A stretch of 55,132 nucleotides of DNA from Chitinophagales bacterium (GCA_026461075.1 JAPJNH010000091.1:1-55132); one strand, 5' to 3'. Positions 8,754 to 17,117 are shown, numbered from the stretch's first letter. Numbers and translations are program-made. The notes: generated by a model from the sequence alone, not told the origin.

Positions 8754-8830
8754 GCCAATACAAAGGATAAATTTTCGACATTTTTATTAAGCCGAAGAAA
8801 GGCGTAACTTCGTAATCTAATTCAAGGAGT

Positions 8831-9058
8831 ATGGACAGCAATGTATATTGGTTTTTTGGTATTGGCATCCCCGCTTGCGGTATAATAGTCGTGCTATTTG
8901 TCCGTTTTTTAAAGTGGTTGGGCAATAAAGAAGGCTTTGAATTAATCCGTGATAATTGGATGATTGCAGTACCGATGGCGACGATGTTGATCTTCGCATT
9001 TATGATCGGATTGTTGCTGTATGTTTATTCGCTAATTTTTGGCGGAGGCCCAGCTTAG
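8831..9058 (+). CDS. Small two-helix membrane protein, unknown
   Basis: A 75-residue protein with two hydrophobic segments (WFFGIGIPACGIIVVLFVRFL and MIAVPMATMLIFAFMIGLLLYVYSLIF) separated by a short charged loop. I do not recognise a family. AAGGAG stands one base before the ATG, too close for a normal Shine-Dalgarno site, so it may be chance. A TAACTTCG sequence about 22 bases upstream resembles the -7 element. Its stop codon overlaps the stop of the convergent PorP-like gene (cTTAG shared by both strands). Confidence 0.7.
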   Translation: MDSNVYWFFGIGIPACGIIVVLFVRFLKWLGNKEGFELIRDNWMIAVPMATMLIFAFMIGLLLYVYSLIFGGGPA

Positions 9059-10155
9059 AAAGTCGGACAGTAAGGGCGCTTCTTGTTACCTAAGGAAGCA
9101 TTCATTATACCGGTATAGCTGAAAGATAATTCCGGCCCGCCCTGCAAACGTGTTGTAGCAGCCATTCCCGAGATATTAATATCGTAGGAGAAGCCGATAG
9201 TATAATTGTTGAATTCCATTTTGGAAACGACGTTCAATGCGTCAAAGAGGAATGCTTTGCCGATAGCGCGACTTTCTCTCAACCAAAATCCAAGGCTGTA
9301 CGCCATCAAATCTTTCGAACGCGCTTCCGTTACCTGAAAACGTGCAAAGGCTCCTTGATTGATTTCAAGAGATGGTCCTTGAATGCAGATCATCGCCGAA
9401 GGCATAATATCAATTTTACGTTTGAAAGGCATACGCATACCGCCGTGTAAAACCAACTTGCGATAGATACGATCTGGATTCGTATCGAAGAAGAAAGAGT
9501 TTTTAGGTTTATTCAAATGATAAATCGCTACGCCATATTGCACATAACGGCGCTTGCTGATAGCGTTGAAATACTTTGCACCAATGCTGATATCAGTGAA
9601 GGTGATATTGTCGTTGGTAGGATAAGAAACTGCTGTTAAGGGACGGAATGGATCGAAGAAATTATATTGGTCGGGCAATTGTAGATTGGTATAGTCAATA
9701 CGTTTGTCTACAAAACCTGCGGTAGCACCGAAGACTACATACTTATCAGTAAACTTCTGAATATTCTTCCAATAAGAAACGCCCACTAGACCACTGGTTG
9801 TTCTTAAGGCCACTTCCCCTGCTTGGTCGCTAAATAATTGCACTCCGACACCTAGTCGATCTGGGGAGGACTTAGTGACATTAACGGTCATATCAAACGA
9901 ACCGGCGGCTGTCTGAAACCCTGTACCAGTAACACCTACATTGTTATTGTTAACGAATTTGGTGTTCCATTGATTACGAATATTCGCATTGAAACGGTAC
10001 TGACTTTTATAAAAGCCGATATTGGCAGGATTCAAGAGAATCGGTGCCTCATTGTATTGCGTAAAGTGTACATCTTGTGCTTGAGCAGGAAGTATTCCAC
10101 TCAAAATCAAGAGCAAGGACGCTAATAAAATTCTATATTGGACTTTTAAGGGCAT
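9055..10155 (-). CDS. PorP/SprF-family type IX secretion outer-membrane protein
   Basis: A 366-residue protein of the PorP/SprF family, outer-membrane beta-barrels that help secretion or attachment of gliding adhesins through the T9SS. It has a signal peptide (ILLASLLLILSGILPAQAQ), then the typical family opening DVHFTQYNEAPILLNPANIGF and many alternating aromatic strands, ending in the tail RPYCPTF. A second family member lies at 45.4 kb, beside gldJ and porU. No large SprB-like or PKD-repeat cargo gene is adjacent here. The upstream TATTTTCG sequence, 9 bases before the ATG, may be a variant -7 element. Confidence 0.9.
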   Translation of the reverse strand: MPLKVQYRILLASLLLILSGILPAQAQDVHFTQYNEAPILLNPANIGFYKSQYRFNANIRNQWNTKFVNNNNVGVTGTGFQTAAGSFDMTVNVTKSSPDRLGVGVQLFSDQAGEVALRTTSGLVGVSYWKNIQKFTDKYVVFGATAGFVDKRIDYTNLQLPDQYNFFDPFRPLTAVSYPTNDNITFTDISIGAKYFNAISKRRYVQYGVAIYHLNKPKNSFFFDTNPDRIYRKLVLHGGMRMPFKRKIDIMPSAMICIQGPSLEINQGAFARFQVTEARSKDLMAYSLGFWLRESRAIGKAFLFDALNVVSKMEFNNYTIGFSYDINISGMAATTRLQGGPELSFSYTGIMNASLGNKKRPYCPTF

Positions 10156-10242
10156 AGTCAGTGACGAAAATAAAGATTTCTAAGCACTTAATTGCATTTT
10201 CCATGCGCAAAAAATTGCAGAATTTCCTATTTTTAGAACACT

Positions 10243-10995
10243 ATGCATTTTTGTTCGATTAGTCATATTCCGGTACGCGCTAAAGCCGCCCACGCCTCTG
10301 AGATGGTGAGTATGTTATTATTTGGAGAAGAGGTCCGTATTCTAGGGGAGGAGGACGATTATTTTTTCGTTGAAAATACCTTTGATGCGTATCAGGGGTA
10401 TGTTCCCAAAATACATATTGGGGAGCAAGGGAAAGGGGCTTCGTTTTTTGTGCAGGATGATTTTCTTCAAATTCCTTTTCGTCACGGAAGTATTTTGTTG
10501 CCGAAAGGATCCATGTTAAGAGATTTGGACGATTCGTGTTTCACTTATCAGGGTCATAATCTACAAGTTCCTCTCGGAGCACGGATTTTGGATTTGGCAA
10601 CAGCGACTTATCAATCGGAGTCCTTGTTAAAAAATGCGAGAAGTTTTGTAGGGACACCTTATTTGTGGGGAGGGCGAACTCGTTTTGGCATTGATTGTTC
10701 TGGCTTTGTACAAGTACTATTTAAAGAAATGGGTATCGCTTTGAAGCGCGATGCCAAAGAGCAAGTTTTGCAAGGCAAACCGGTAGCGGAAATGTCAGCT
10801 GCAATGGCAGGAGATTTGGCATTTTTTGCCAACCAATCAGGAAAGGTGACGCATGTCGGCTTACTCGATGGACAAGGTGAAATAATCCATTCAAGTGGAC
10901 AAGTAAGAGTGGATAGCGTGGATGAAAAAGGGATTTATAATGCTGAATTGAATCGATATACACACGACCTTTGCGCTATAAGACGCTACGTGTGA
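10243..10995 (+). CDS. NlpC/P60 peptidase with N-terminal SH3-like region
   Basis: A 250-residue cysteine peptidase of the NlpC/P60 class, predicted to cut peptidoglycan stem peptides or their fragments (gamma-D-glutamyl-diamino-acid bond). The N-terminal 60 residues (GEEVRILGEEDDYFFV, YQGYVPKIHI) resemble a bacterial SH3 repeat. The catalytic domain has GTPYLWGGRTRFGIDCSGF with Cys152 and KVTHVGLL with His204; His216 is the likely third residue. No clear signal peptide is seen, so it may act in the cytoplasm on recycled muropeptides, like YkfC. It overlaps the next NlpC/P60 gene by the 4-base GTGA. Confidence 0.9.
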   Translation: MHFCSISHIPVRAKAAHASEMVSMLLFGEEVRILGEEDDYFFVENTFDAYQGYVPKIHIGEQGKGASFFVQDDFLQIPFRHGSILLPKGSMLRDLDDSCFTYQGHNLQVPLGARILDLATATYQSESLLKNARSFVGTPYLWGGRTRFGIDCSGFVQVLFKEMGIALKRDAKEQVLQGKPVAEMSAAMAGDLAFFANQSGKVTHVGLLDGQGEIIHSSGQVRVDSVDEKGIYNAELNRYTHDLCAIRRYV

Positions 10996-11546
10996 GAATT
11001 TCTACTTTTTATACCATCATTTACTTGTTTGGGTTGTTGCTTTTGAGCAATGCTTGTGTATCTATACAGCAAGCGGGCGGGGTATATGCGAAAGCCCATT
11101 CAAAAAAAGATAAGCAGCAACATGTGGAGCAATATGCATTGAAAATGAATGCCCCTGCTCGTCAAATAAAAAAGCATTTAGACTGGATTTATTTTGCAGA
11201 AGAATGGCAAGGGGTGCCGTATCGTTACGGAGGCGCAAATAAGGAAGGAGTCGATTGTTCAGCGTTGGTTCAACAAGCTTATCGCAAGATTTATGAGCTG
11301 AAAATTCCTCGCGACTCCCGTTCCCAATTTAAGTGGTGTACTCGAATTCCAAGACGTAAGTTGAAGTGGGGAGATCTATTGTTTTTTACCATAGAAAGTA
11401 AAGAGATTAGTCATGTAGGCATTTACTTATACAATGGTTGGTTTTTGCATGCATCGACCTCGAAAGGCGTTATGATGAGTCATCTGGATGAAAAGTATTT
11501 TACAAAATACTATTATGCGGCAGGCCGACCTCCACAATCAAATTAA
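10992..11546 (+). CDS. NlpC/P60 lipoprotein
   Basis: A predicted envelope lipoprotein of 184 residues with an NlpC/P60 catalytic domain. The start chosen is GTG 10992, which overlaps the preceding TGA (GTGA); it gives a good lipoprotein signal ending LLLSNAC with the lipid-attachment Cys at residue 22. The track's TTG start would add seven residues. The domain shows GVPYRYGGANKEGVDCSALV with Cys89 and EISHVGIYLY with His141, the usual catalytic pair. It follows a cytoplasmic-looking paralogue, suggesting one enzyme for the wall and one for imported muropeptides. Confidence 0.88.
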   Translation: MRISTFYTIIYLFGLLLLSNACVSIQQAGGVYAKAHSKKDKQQHVEQYALKMNAPARQIKKHLDWIYFAEEWQGVPYRYGGANKEGVDCSALVQQAYRKIYELKIPRDSRSQFKWCTRIPRRKLKWGDLLFFTIESKEISHVGIYLYNGWFLHASTSKGVMMSHLDEKYFTKYYYAAGRPPQSN

Positions 11547-11549
11547 GTT

Positions 11550-12443
11550 ATGAAGAGTATTATTCGAGTGCATTTACCACTCTTAATTGTAAATATTATT
11601 TATGGCATCAACTTCACTGTAGCGAAGTCGGTAATGCCTAAATATATACAGCCACTAGGATTTATTGTGATACGTGTAGGAGTGGCCTTAGCACTGTTTG
11701 CACTGATTCATGCATTGTTTATTAAAGAAAAGCCAGAGCGAAAGGACCTGCCATTATTGGCTATTTGCGCTTTGTTTGGAGTGGCGATGAACCAATCCTT
11801 ATTCTTTATGGGGATTCGTTATACAACGCCTATTCATGGGGCCTTGATTATGATTGCAACGCCGATATTAGTATTAATTATAAGTAGAATGGCGGCGCGT
11901 GAAAAGGTGAATTGGATGAAGACTACAGGAATAGCGCTCGGAGCTGCCGGTGCTCTTGTGCTCGTTCTTTTCGGCCGTAAATTAAAAGCAGGAGTGAATA
12001 CCCCACTTGGCGATACCCTCGTGTTTTTAAATGCTACTTGTTATGCTATTTATCTTGTAATGGTGAAGCCATTGATGCATAAGTACCATCCGATTACCAT
12101 TGTGAAATGGACCTTCCTTTTTGGATTTATAATGGTCTTGCCATTAGGTTGGGGACAGTTTCGCGCTATCGAATGGAACAGTTTTGATGGTACTGTATGG
12201 GCTGCTGTAGCTAGTGTAGTATTAGGAGCAACCTTCTTGGTGTATTTACTGAATAATATCGCCTTGCGTCATGCAAGTCCGGCGGTAGTTGGTATTTATA
12301 TTTACGTTCAACCAGTTGTTGCCGCTTTAGTCGCGCTTTATTTTGCGAAAGATGATTTAAACTGGATAAAGGCTGTAGCAAGCTTGTTGATCTTCACAGG
12401 GGTCTATCTAGTGGGGAGAAAAGATGCGGTAGATAGTGAATAA
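11550..12443 (+). CDS. EamA/DMT-family transporter
   Basis: A 297-residue inner-membrane protein with ten predicted hydrophobic segments in two EamA repeats. Typical points are the N-terminal IIYGINFTVAKSVMP, the end of the first repeat (PIHGALIMIATPILVLIIS) and the second-repeat ending ASPAVVGIYIYVQPVVAALVALYF. Family members export metabolites or amino acids; the substrate is unknown. It starts 3 bases after the NlpC/P60 lipoprotein, so a role in handling wall-derived amino acids or peptides is possible but not shown. Confidence 0.9.
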   Translation: MKSIIRVHLPLLIVNIIYGINFTVAKSVMPKYIQPLGFIVIRVGVALALFALIHALFIKEKPERKDLPLLAICALFGVAMNQSLFFMGIRYTTPIHGALIMIATPILVLIISRMAAREKVNWMKTTGIALGAAGALVLVLFGRKLKAGVNTPLGDTLVFLNATCYAIYLVMVKPLMHKYHPITIVKWTFLFGFIMVLPLGWGQFRAIEWNSFDGTVWAAVASVVLGATFLVYLLNNIALRHASPAVVGIYIYVQPVVAALVALYFAKDDLNWIKAVASLLIFTGVYLVGRKDAVDSE

Positions 12444-12446
12444 AAA

Positions 12447-12476
12447 AAGCCCCACAGCTTACGCTATAGGGCTTTC
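12447..12476. terminator. Bidirectional terminator between EamA and T9SS cargo genes
   Basis: AAAGCCC (12447-12453) pairs with GGGCTTT (12470-12476), with a small inner AGC/GCT pairing. An A-run on the left and T-rich stretches near the right end allow it to serve both convergent genes. Confidence 0.8.
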
Positions 12477-12493
12477 ACGTGTTTTTATAAATA

Positions 12494-13339
12494 TTATTGC
12501 TTAACGAAGCGTGCGTTAGAAATAACATTACCATGCTTCACAGAAAGGATATACATTCCAGAAGTAAGGTCGCTAACGTTGATAGTTTCGTTACCATTGC
12601 TAGTTGTACCTAAGTTGATCGTTTGTACTGCAGCACCATTCATATTGAAGATAGTTGCTGTTGTAGCAGCAGCATGTTCGAAGCTGAAATTAGCATTCAA
12701 TACATTGCTAACCAAAGTTTGGTTGATACGTACTAAATTGTTGTTAGTGATTTCATTGATACCAACTGCTTCAGTTAAAGTATAAGTAGCCACTTTAATG
12801 GTGTCACCTGTACGACCAAAGCTTCCATCAGATTTGTTGATAGCAGCATAAACACGTACAGTACCTTTTCCTCCACTTGTTGGTGCAGTCCATGTGAATT
12901 TCCATGAAAGCATTGGTCCTGAAGAAGAATTAGCAGTATGCGTTACATAATTTGTACCTACTACTTGGTTGTTTGTACCTGCAGAAACTGATCCTACTGC
13001 ACCAGCGCTGTTTTCAACAGATGCTTGGAAACCACTAGAGAAGTTTGTGTTATACTCTGAAGTTACTAATACATCATAAGAGCTACCAGCAGACCATGAA
13101 GTTACAGGTGTTGTTGTACCTGCCTTCATAACCACGATAGTTCCAGTTGGAGCTGGGAAAGTAGTGTTATAAGTGTCATGGCAACCAGAGCGATTACATG
13201 TTTTGCTACCGCTTGCAGGACTGTTAGTGTTTCCAGAAGGAGCACCTGCTCCGTTAGAGAATACGTTCGAGTTGAACGAGTTACCAACCAATAATGCAAT
13301 TGCAACTACTGGAGTAAAGAAAGTAAGTTTTTTAATCAT
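12494..13339 (-). CDS. Secreted choice-of-anchor V-like protein with T9SS type A sorting domain
   Basis: A 281-residue secreted protein. The signal peptide covers about the first 22 residues. The mature N-terminus has GAGAPSGNTN and CNRSGCHD (C48, C53, H54), which resembles the start of choice-of-anchor V/Reeler-like domains; the CX4CH spacing differs from a standard CxxCH heme site. A beta-sandwich rich in Ser, Thr and Gly follows. The final 70 residues (ATIFNMNGAAVQTINL, LTSGMYILSVKHGNVISNARFVKQ) form a T9SS type A C-terminal domain, so it should be exported by the PorU/PorV system encoded at 44-51 kb. It follows bcp on the same strand. Function of the middle domain is unknown. Confidence 0.85.
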   Translation of the reverse strand: MIKKLTFFTPVVAIALLVGNSFNSNVFSNGAGAPSGNTNSPASGSKTCNRSGCHDTYNTTFPAPTGTIVVMKAGTTTPVTSWSAGSSYDVLVTSEYNTNFSSGFQASVENSAGAVGSVSAGTNNQVVGTNYVTHTANSSSGPMLSWKFTWTAPTSGGKGTVRVYAAINKSDGSFGRTGDTIKVATYTLTEAVGINEITNNNLVRINQTLVSNVLNANFSFEHAAATTATIFNMNGAAVQTINLGTTSNGNETINVSDLTSGMYILSVKHGNVISNARFVKQ

Positions 13340-13387
13340 AGGTTTTGTTTTAGCTTCTTAAAGTTAATTAATTTTTTCTAAGTCGTA

Positions 13388-13852
13388 TTAATTTTCTAAT
13401 AAGTCGATCAATTGCTGGGAATGCTCTGCCGTATCGACCTTATCAATAATTGCTTGAATTTTTCCCGAAGCGTCAATAACAAAGGTCGTACGTATGGTTC
13501 CCATATATTGCTTGCCGTAAAGGGTCTTTTCGCCCCAAACACCATAGGCCTCATGTATTTTCAAATCCTCATCCATTAATAGAGGGAAGGGAAGGGTATG
13601 CTTTTTAATGAAGTTTTGGTGCGATTTTGCGCTGTCTTTACTAACACCAAGAATGACCGTATCATTGCTGCTCCAATATTCAAAATCATCCCTCAAGCTG
13701 CAGGCCTCTTTGGTACAACCGGGCGTATTGTCCTTTGGATAAAAATAAAGGATAACCCGCTTTCCTTTGAAGTCTTTCAAATCGATTTTGTTACCATCTT
13801 GATCAGTCGTCTTAAATGCCGGAGCCTTCTGGCCAATTTTTATGTTCTTCAT
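13388..13852 (-). CDS. bcp: Thioredoxin-dependent peroxiredoxin Bcp
   Basis: A 154-residue peroxiredoxin of the Bcp/PrxQ group that reduces hydrogen peroxide and organic peroxides with electrons from thioredoxin. The active-site motif TPGCTKEAC holds the peroxidatic Cys46 and a second cysteine, Cys51, five residues on, as in two-cysteine PrxQ enzymes. The conserved YFYPKDNTPG strand and the late Arg (IRTTFVIDASG) are present. It lies 48 bases upstream of the T9SS cargo gene on the same strand and divergent from a short secreted-peptide ORF. Confidence 0.95.
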   Translation of the reverse strand: MKNIKIGQKAPAFKTTDQDGNKIDLKDFKGKRVILYFYPKDNTPGCTKEACSLRDDFEYWSSNDTVILGVSKDSAKSHQNFIKKHTLPFPLLMDEDLKIHEAYGVWGEKTLYGKQYMGTIRTTFVIDASGKIQAIIDKVDTAEHSQQLIDLLEN

Positions 13853-13911
13853 ACGTTTGTATTAGCTTGTAACTAAAAGTTTATTCTCTCGTAAATCTAG
13901 AAAAAAAGAAC

Positions 13912-14154
13912 ATGAAAACAATTCTCTTTTTACTGCTTTTTCAATGCTTCTTTTTGCCTGGAATCGCAAACGAACGTACTAAGAAACAGTCATGCCCTAA
14001 TTTTTCTCCCCGAGAATCTACGGTTTCTTATCATCTAGTAAAGAAAACAGGGATAAAGGGGGCTCATCGTGCACAATTGCGTAGGAACACGCCTAGCAGC
14101 TGTCGTAAAAAGCGTAGAACGGGCGAAGTGCAACACTTTTTAAAAATACAGTAG
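13912..14154 (+). CDS. Short basic secreted protein, unknown
   Basis: An 80-residue ORF with a convincing hydrophobic signal peptide (MKTILFLLLFQCFFLPGIAN) followed by a strongly basic segment with two cysteines in the mature part (KKQSCPNF and PSSCRKKRRTGE). I do not recognise a family. It ends just before the next gene's promoter. It may be a real small exported protein; codon evidence alone cannot exclude a chance ORF. Confidence 0.5.
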   Translation: MKTILFLLLFQCFFLPGIANERTKKQSCPNFSPRESTVSYHLVKKTGIKGAHRAQLRRNTPSSCRKKRRTGEVQHFLKIQ

Positions 14155-14163
14155 GCTTTTTGA

Positions 14164-14171
14164 TATTTTTG
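14164..14171 (+). promoter_or_regulatory. -7 element of the second EamA-like gene
   Basis: TATTTTTG stands 6 bases before the ATG at 14178. No TTG is seen at the right distance upstream. The element lies between the track's TTG start and the ATG, so the ATG is preferred. Confidence 0.55.
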
Positions 14172-14177
14172 CGGTCT

Positions 14178-15080
14178 ATGTGGCTCGCTGTCTTATTTAA
14201 ATTGGTCTCCTCCTTGGTAATGGTCGTTTCGAATACCTTATGGAAACGTCCAGTACAACAAGAACCTTTTGTAAACATAATCGCGATACGTGCTTTTTTC
14301 TCTAGCCTTCTTTTTACAATTCTGTTTTGGCTAGTCTATCATTATGGTGTCTTTAATTTACCGATAAATCTTATTGGTAATTTAAAGCAGCCCTTGACTT
14401 TTTGGATTTCAACGATTGGCCTTATCACACTCAGCTACGGCGGATTGTATTATTTTCTAATGGCCATTCATAGTGGTAAAAACATTACCGTACTAGCACC
14501 ACTAGGAGGTATGGCACAGATTTTCTCCATCCTCACTGCAGTGCTCTTTTTTAAGGAAGAGTTGGGTTTGAATCGAATTTTTTCTATTCTCTTTTTTATT
14601 CTATCCATACTAGTTTATTACCGCTTTGCGGCTAATAAGGAAGAAATGCAATGGCGAACGAAAACGATCCGTTATTTAATTCTCTCTTGTTTAATATGGG
14701 GTGTTAGTTATACCTTACTCGTTAAACCCATGCGTGTTATTGGACCGCTTAGTGTTGGGCTTTTAACAGAACTTGTTGTTTTAATGATTGCCTTGACGCA
14801 AGTGAAGTTTTTATCGAAACAAGCTCTTAAGGTGAATAGACCTGTAAAATCCTATTTATACATTTTGGGGATGGCTTGTTGTATTGTTATTGGGATGTTG
14901 CTGAATAATCTATCTCTTACGCTATTGCCAGTAAGCATGATTGTTTTGATCGGCCTAATTATTGAAGTTTCCTATTTGTTTATAGGGAAGTTGATTTTGA
15001 AAGAAAGTCTTCGTAAAAACGAATGGTGGTCGTTTGTTTTGACCACCATTGCCTTATTGCTATTAGTCGTTAAATTTTAA
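14178..15080 (+). CDS. EamA-like (DMT superfamily) transporter
   Basis: A 300-residue inner-membrane protein with about ten hydrophobic segments and two EamA-like halves. The first half has SNTLWKRPVQQEPFVNIIAIRAFFSSL and a long SGKNITVLAPLGGMAQIFSILTAVLFFKEEL; the second starts with CLIWGVSYTLLVKPM and ends near IEVSYLFIGKLILKESL. Its substrate is unknown. I use the ATG at 14178 because a -7 element lies just before it. It is only distantly similar in wording to the EamA gene at 11.5 kb, so the two are unlikely to be recent duplicates. Confidence 0.85.
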   Translation: MWLAVLFKLVSSLVMVVSNTLWKRPVQQEPFVNIIAIRAFFSSLLFTILFWLVYHYGVFNLPINLIGNLKQPLTFWISTIGLITLSYGGLYYFLMAIHSGKNITVLAPLGGMAQIFSILTAVLFFKEELGLNRIFSILFFILSILVYYRFAANKEEMQWRTKTIRYLILSCLIWGVSYTLLVKPMRVIGPLSVGLLTELVVLMIALTQVKFLSKQALKVNRPVKSYLYILGMACCIVIGMLLNNLSLTLLPVSMIVLIGLIIEVSYLFIGKLILKESLRKNEWWSFVLTTIALLLLVVKF

Positions 15081-15174
15081 TTATCGAATTAAAGTAACCG
15101 TCCCTACTTTACTTGGTTTGGTGTTTCCAATTGTCAATTTTGTGTTATTATGATGGATGAAAGAGTGGAATTTG

Positions 15175-15182
15175 TAAATTTG
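15175..15182 (+). promoter_or_regulatory. -7 element of the MauE-thioredoxin gene
   Basis: TAAATTTG lies 30 bases before the ATG at 15213. The rest of the 131-base gap shows no gene or clear hairpin, and no -33 TTG at the expected distance. Confidence 0.45.
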
Positions 15183-15212
15183 AATATTACTAGCTCATAA
15201 CTATTATTTTAT

Positions 15213-16295
15213 ATGAAATTATCTTCTGCCAACTATCGTGCTATAGGACTTTCCCTTCGTTGGATTGTCATTTTGATGTTTTTACTATCCGGCTTCTCCA
15301 AGTTTTATCCGAATACGGTAGATTTTACGAAGCAGTTGGTAGATCTAGGTATTGTCAACTGGTGTAAAGCTCCAATGCTAGCACGTTTGGCGATTAGCCT
15401 AGAATTTTTCTTAGCCTTCGCTATGATGCAACGGAATTATCTTCGTCATATCGTACTTCCTGCTACCATCGCTTTACTTGTTTTTTTCTGTGTGCACCTA
15501 GCTATTCAAATGTCTGTTCATGGTGCTTTTGCAGGTAATTGTGGTTGTTTCGGAAATCTTTTACCGATGTCGCCTTTTGCAGCCTTCCTAAAAAATGTCA
15601 TTGCAATTTTAATTCTAGCTTTCCTTTGGAAGAAGAAAGAGTTTTTGGGAGAAGAGAAAAATAATTACCATGTTTTATTGTGGCTATTAGCAGGTACCAC
15701 CGCGATAATTTTTATGCTTTCACCTTATGCGCCTTGTAAAGCAACACCCGCTCCGGTAGTCAATACGATCCAAGCATCCGAAGAAGCTACGGCAAATGAA
15801 ACAGTAGAAACTTCGCAATCCAAACAATCCATTGTAAACACTTCTACGGCTATTGACAAAGCTGCGCAAGGACCCGCTGAAAAAGCCCCTGCGCTTAAAA
15901 CATCACGCTTCGCACCCTACAATAATTTCGGAGGAAATGTCGTGACAGTTGATAATGGAAAGAAAATAATCTGTCAATTTGTACCTGGTTGCGATCATTG
16001 CCAACATGTAGGAAAACTCTTGGTTGCACTCTCTAAAAAAGAGAAGCTGCCTCCTATCTACATTATTTTTATGGATGAAGAAGCAGATAAAATACCGACA
16101 TTCTTTAAAATTATAGGTGCCAGCTATCCATACCAATTAATGGATCCTGCGACTTTCTTCGGTACCCTCAAAGTACCGAATACCCCTGGCGTTACCTACT
16201 TGTGGAATGGAAACGAACGTTATAATAGTTCAGGCTCTGAAAAAGACAGTTTTCAAGTGCAGAACTTCCTAAAGGCAGTAAAGGCTACGCAATAA
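15213..16295 (+). CDS. MauE/DoxX-like membrane protein fused to a thioredoxin-like domain
   Basis: A 360-residue fusion. Residues 1-170 hold about five membrane segments of the MauE/DoxX type, including the buried pair in GNCGCFG (C110, C112) and an N-terminal LSGFSKFYP. A flexible Ala/Thr/Ser/Glu-rich linker (about 180-230) follows. Residues 235-360 look like a thioredoxin fold with FVPGCDHCQHVG (C260, C263) and the cis-proline region NTPGVTYLW. The layout suggests a membrane thiol-disulfide relay with its own extracytoplasmic redox domain, perhaps delivering reducing power to envelope proteins. MauE-like proteins are needed for making disulfide-rich methylamine dehydrogenase; no such enzyme is seen here. 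The partner is not known. Confidence 0.82.
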   Translation: MKLSSANYRAIGLSLRWIVILMFLLSGFSKFYPNTVDFTKQLVDLGIVNWCKAPMLARLAISLEFFLAFAMMQRNYLRHIVLPATIALLVFFCVHLAIQMSVHGAFAGNCGCFGNLLPMSPFAAFLKNVIAILILAFLWKKKEFLGEEKNNYHVLLWLLAGTTAIIFMLSPYAPCKATPAPVVNTIQASEEATANETVETSQSKQSIVNTSTAIDKAAQGPAEKAPALKTSRFAPYNNFGGNVVTVDNGKKIICQFVPGCDHCQHVGKLLVALSKKEKLPPIYIIFMDEEADKIPTFFKIIGASYPYQLMDPATFFGTLKVPNTPGVTYLWNGNERYNSSGSEKDSFQVQNFLKAVKATQ

Positions 16296-16334
16296 AAATT
16301 TATTGTTTTTCATTTTTTGGATAAAAGGAATGGA

Positions 16335-16359
16335 AATATTGAACGTATCATTCAATATT
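16335..16359. repeat. 9-bp perfect inverted repeat upstream of the VWA gene
   Basis: AATATTGAA (16335-16343) and TTCAATATT (16351-16359) flank a 7-base centre. It ends 23 bases before the VWA start codon. It could be an operator for a dimeric regulator or a hairpin at the end of the MauE-thioredoxin message; it lacks a T-run. Confidence 0.4.
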
Positions 16360-16382
16360 AATCATTCTAAATTCAAAGCATT

Positions 16383-17117
16383 ATGGAAAACAACAAAGCA
16401 AAAATTTTCAACCTACTTTTCCTAGATGAAAGTGGCTCAATGGATGGAGTCCGCGAGCAAACTATTTCGGGATTCAACGAAATACTACAGTCTATGCAAT
16501 CCTTAGAAAAGGATTTTCAAGGCCAGTCGCAATTCGTAAGTATGTACACCTTCAATAATCAGGATGTAAAGACAATTCATGATTTAGCTGCCGTTAGCGC
16601 CATTAAACCCATAAACAATGACAACTATTGCCCTGATGGTAGTACGCCCTTGCTAGACGCCTTAGGTAAAGGAATAAGCCAGTTAGAAAAACAAATTGAA
16701 ACTGTGGCGAATGTCGAAGGGAAAGTGTTCAAGTATCAAGTTCTAGTAACCATTATGACGGATGGCTATGAAAACTCCTCTCGATTCTATAAGCTAGCTG
16801 ATATACGCGCAATGATTGATCGTTTGGAAAAAGGTAATTGGACTTTCACCTATATCGGAGCGGATCATGATGTATTGCGTCAGTCATCAGATTTTGGTAT
16901 TAAAAACAGCTTCAATTTCTCTAAGGACAGCGAAGGAATGGATTTGATGCTCAAAATGGAGAAAAAGTCGAGAATGAATTTTAATCGCATTGTATTTGAT
17001 AGTGAGGAGAAACCGACTGCTAATTTTTTTGAAGAAGCTGATCCTGGCAAAGGTGAAGAAGGCGGAAAAGATTCCGATGATGCGAAGTCTTTATTCAGTC
17101 GACTTTTTGGGAAATAG
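16383..17117 (+). CDS. VWA-domain protein
   Basis: A 244-residue protein with a von Willebrand factor A domain and an intact metal-ion-dependent adhesion site: DESGS (D15, S17, S19), a Thr in DGSTPLLDAL and Asp in IMTDGYENSS. No signal peptide is visible, so it is predicted to be cytoplasmic. The C-terminal 40 residues are acidic and Gly/Lys-rich (DPGKGEEGGKDSDD). Similar stand-alone VWA proteins occur with tellurium-resistance-like or MoxR modules, but no such partner is adjacent. Function unknown beyond metal-dependent protein binding. Confidence 0.85.
   Translation: MENNKAKIFNLLFLDESGSMDGVREQTISGFNEILQSMQSLEKDFQGQSQFVSMYTFNNQDVKTIHDLAAVSAIKPINNDNYCPDGSTPLLDALGKGISQLEKQIETVANVEGKVFKYQVLVTIMTDGYENSSRFYKLADIRAMIDRLEKGNWTFTYIGADHDVLRQSSDFGIKNSFNFSKDSEGMDLMLKMEKKSRMNFNRIVFDSEEKPTANFFEEADPGKGEEGGKDSDDAKSLFSRLFGK

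Noticed and set aside
8824-8829. AAGGAG Shine-Dalgarno site for the small membrane protein
   Set aside because: It is only one base from the ATG, too close for normal ribosome binding, and other genes in the window lack such sites.
15081-15212. tRNA or small RNA in the gap before the MauE-thioredoxin gene
   Set aside because: No cloverleaf, GTTCGA-type T-loop or strong hairpin with T-run could be found.
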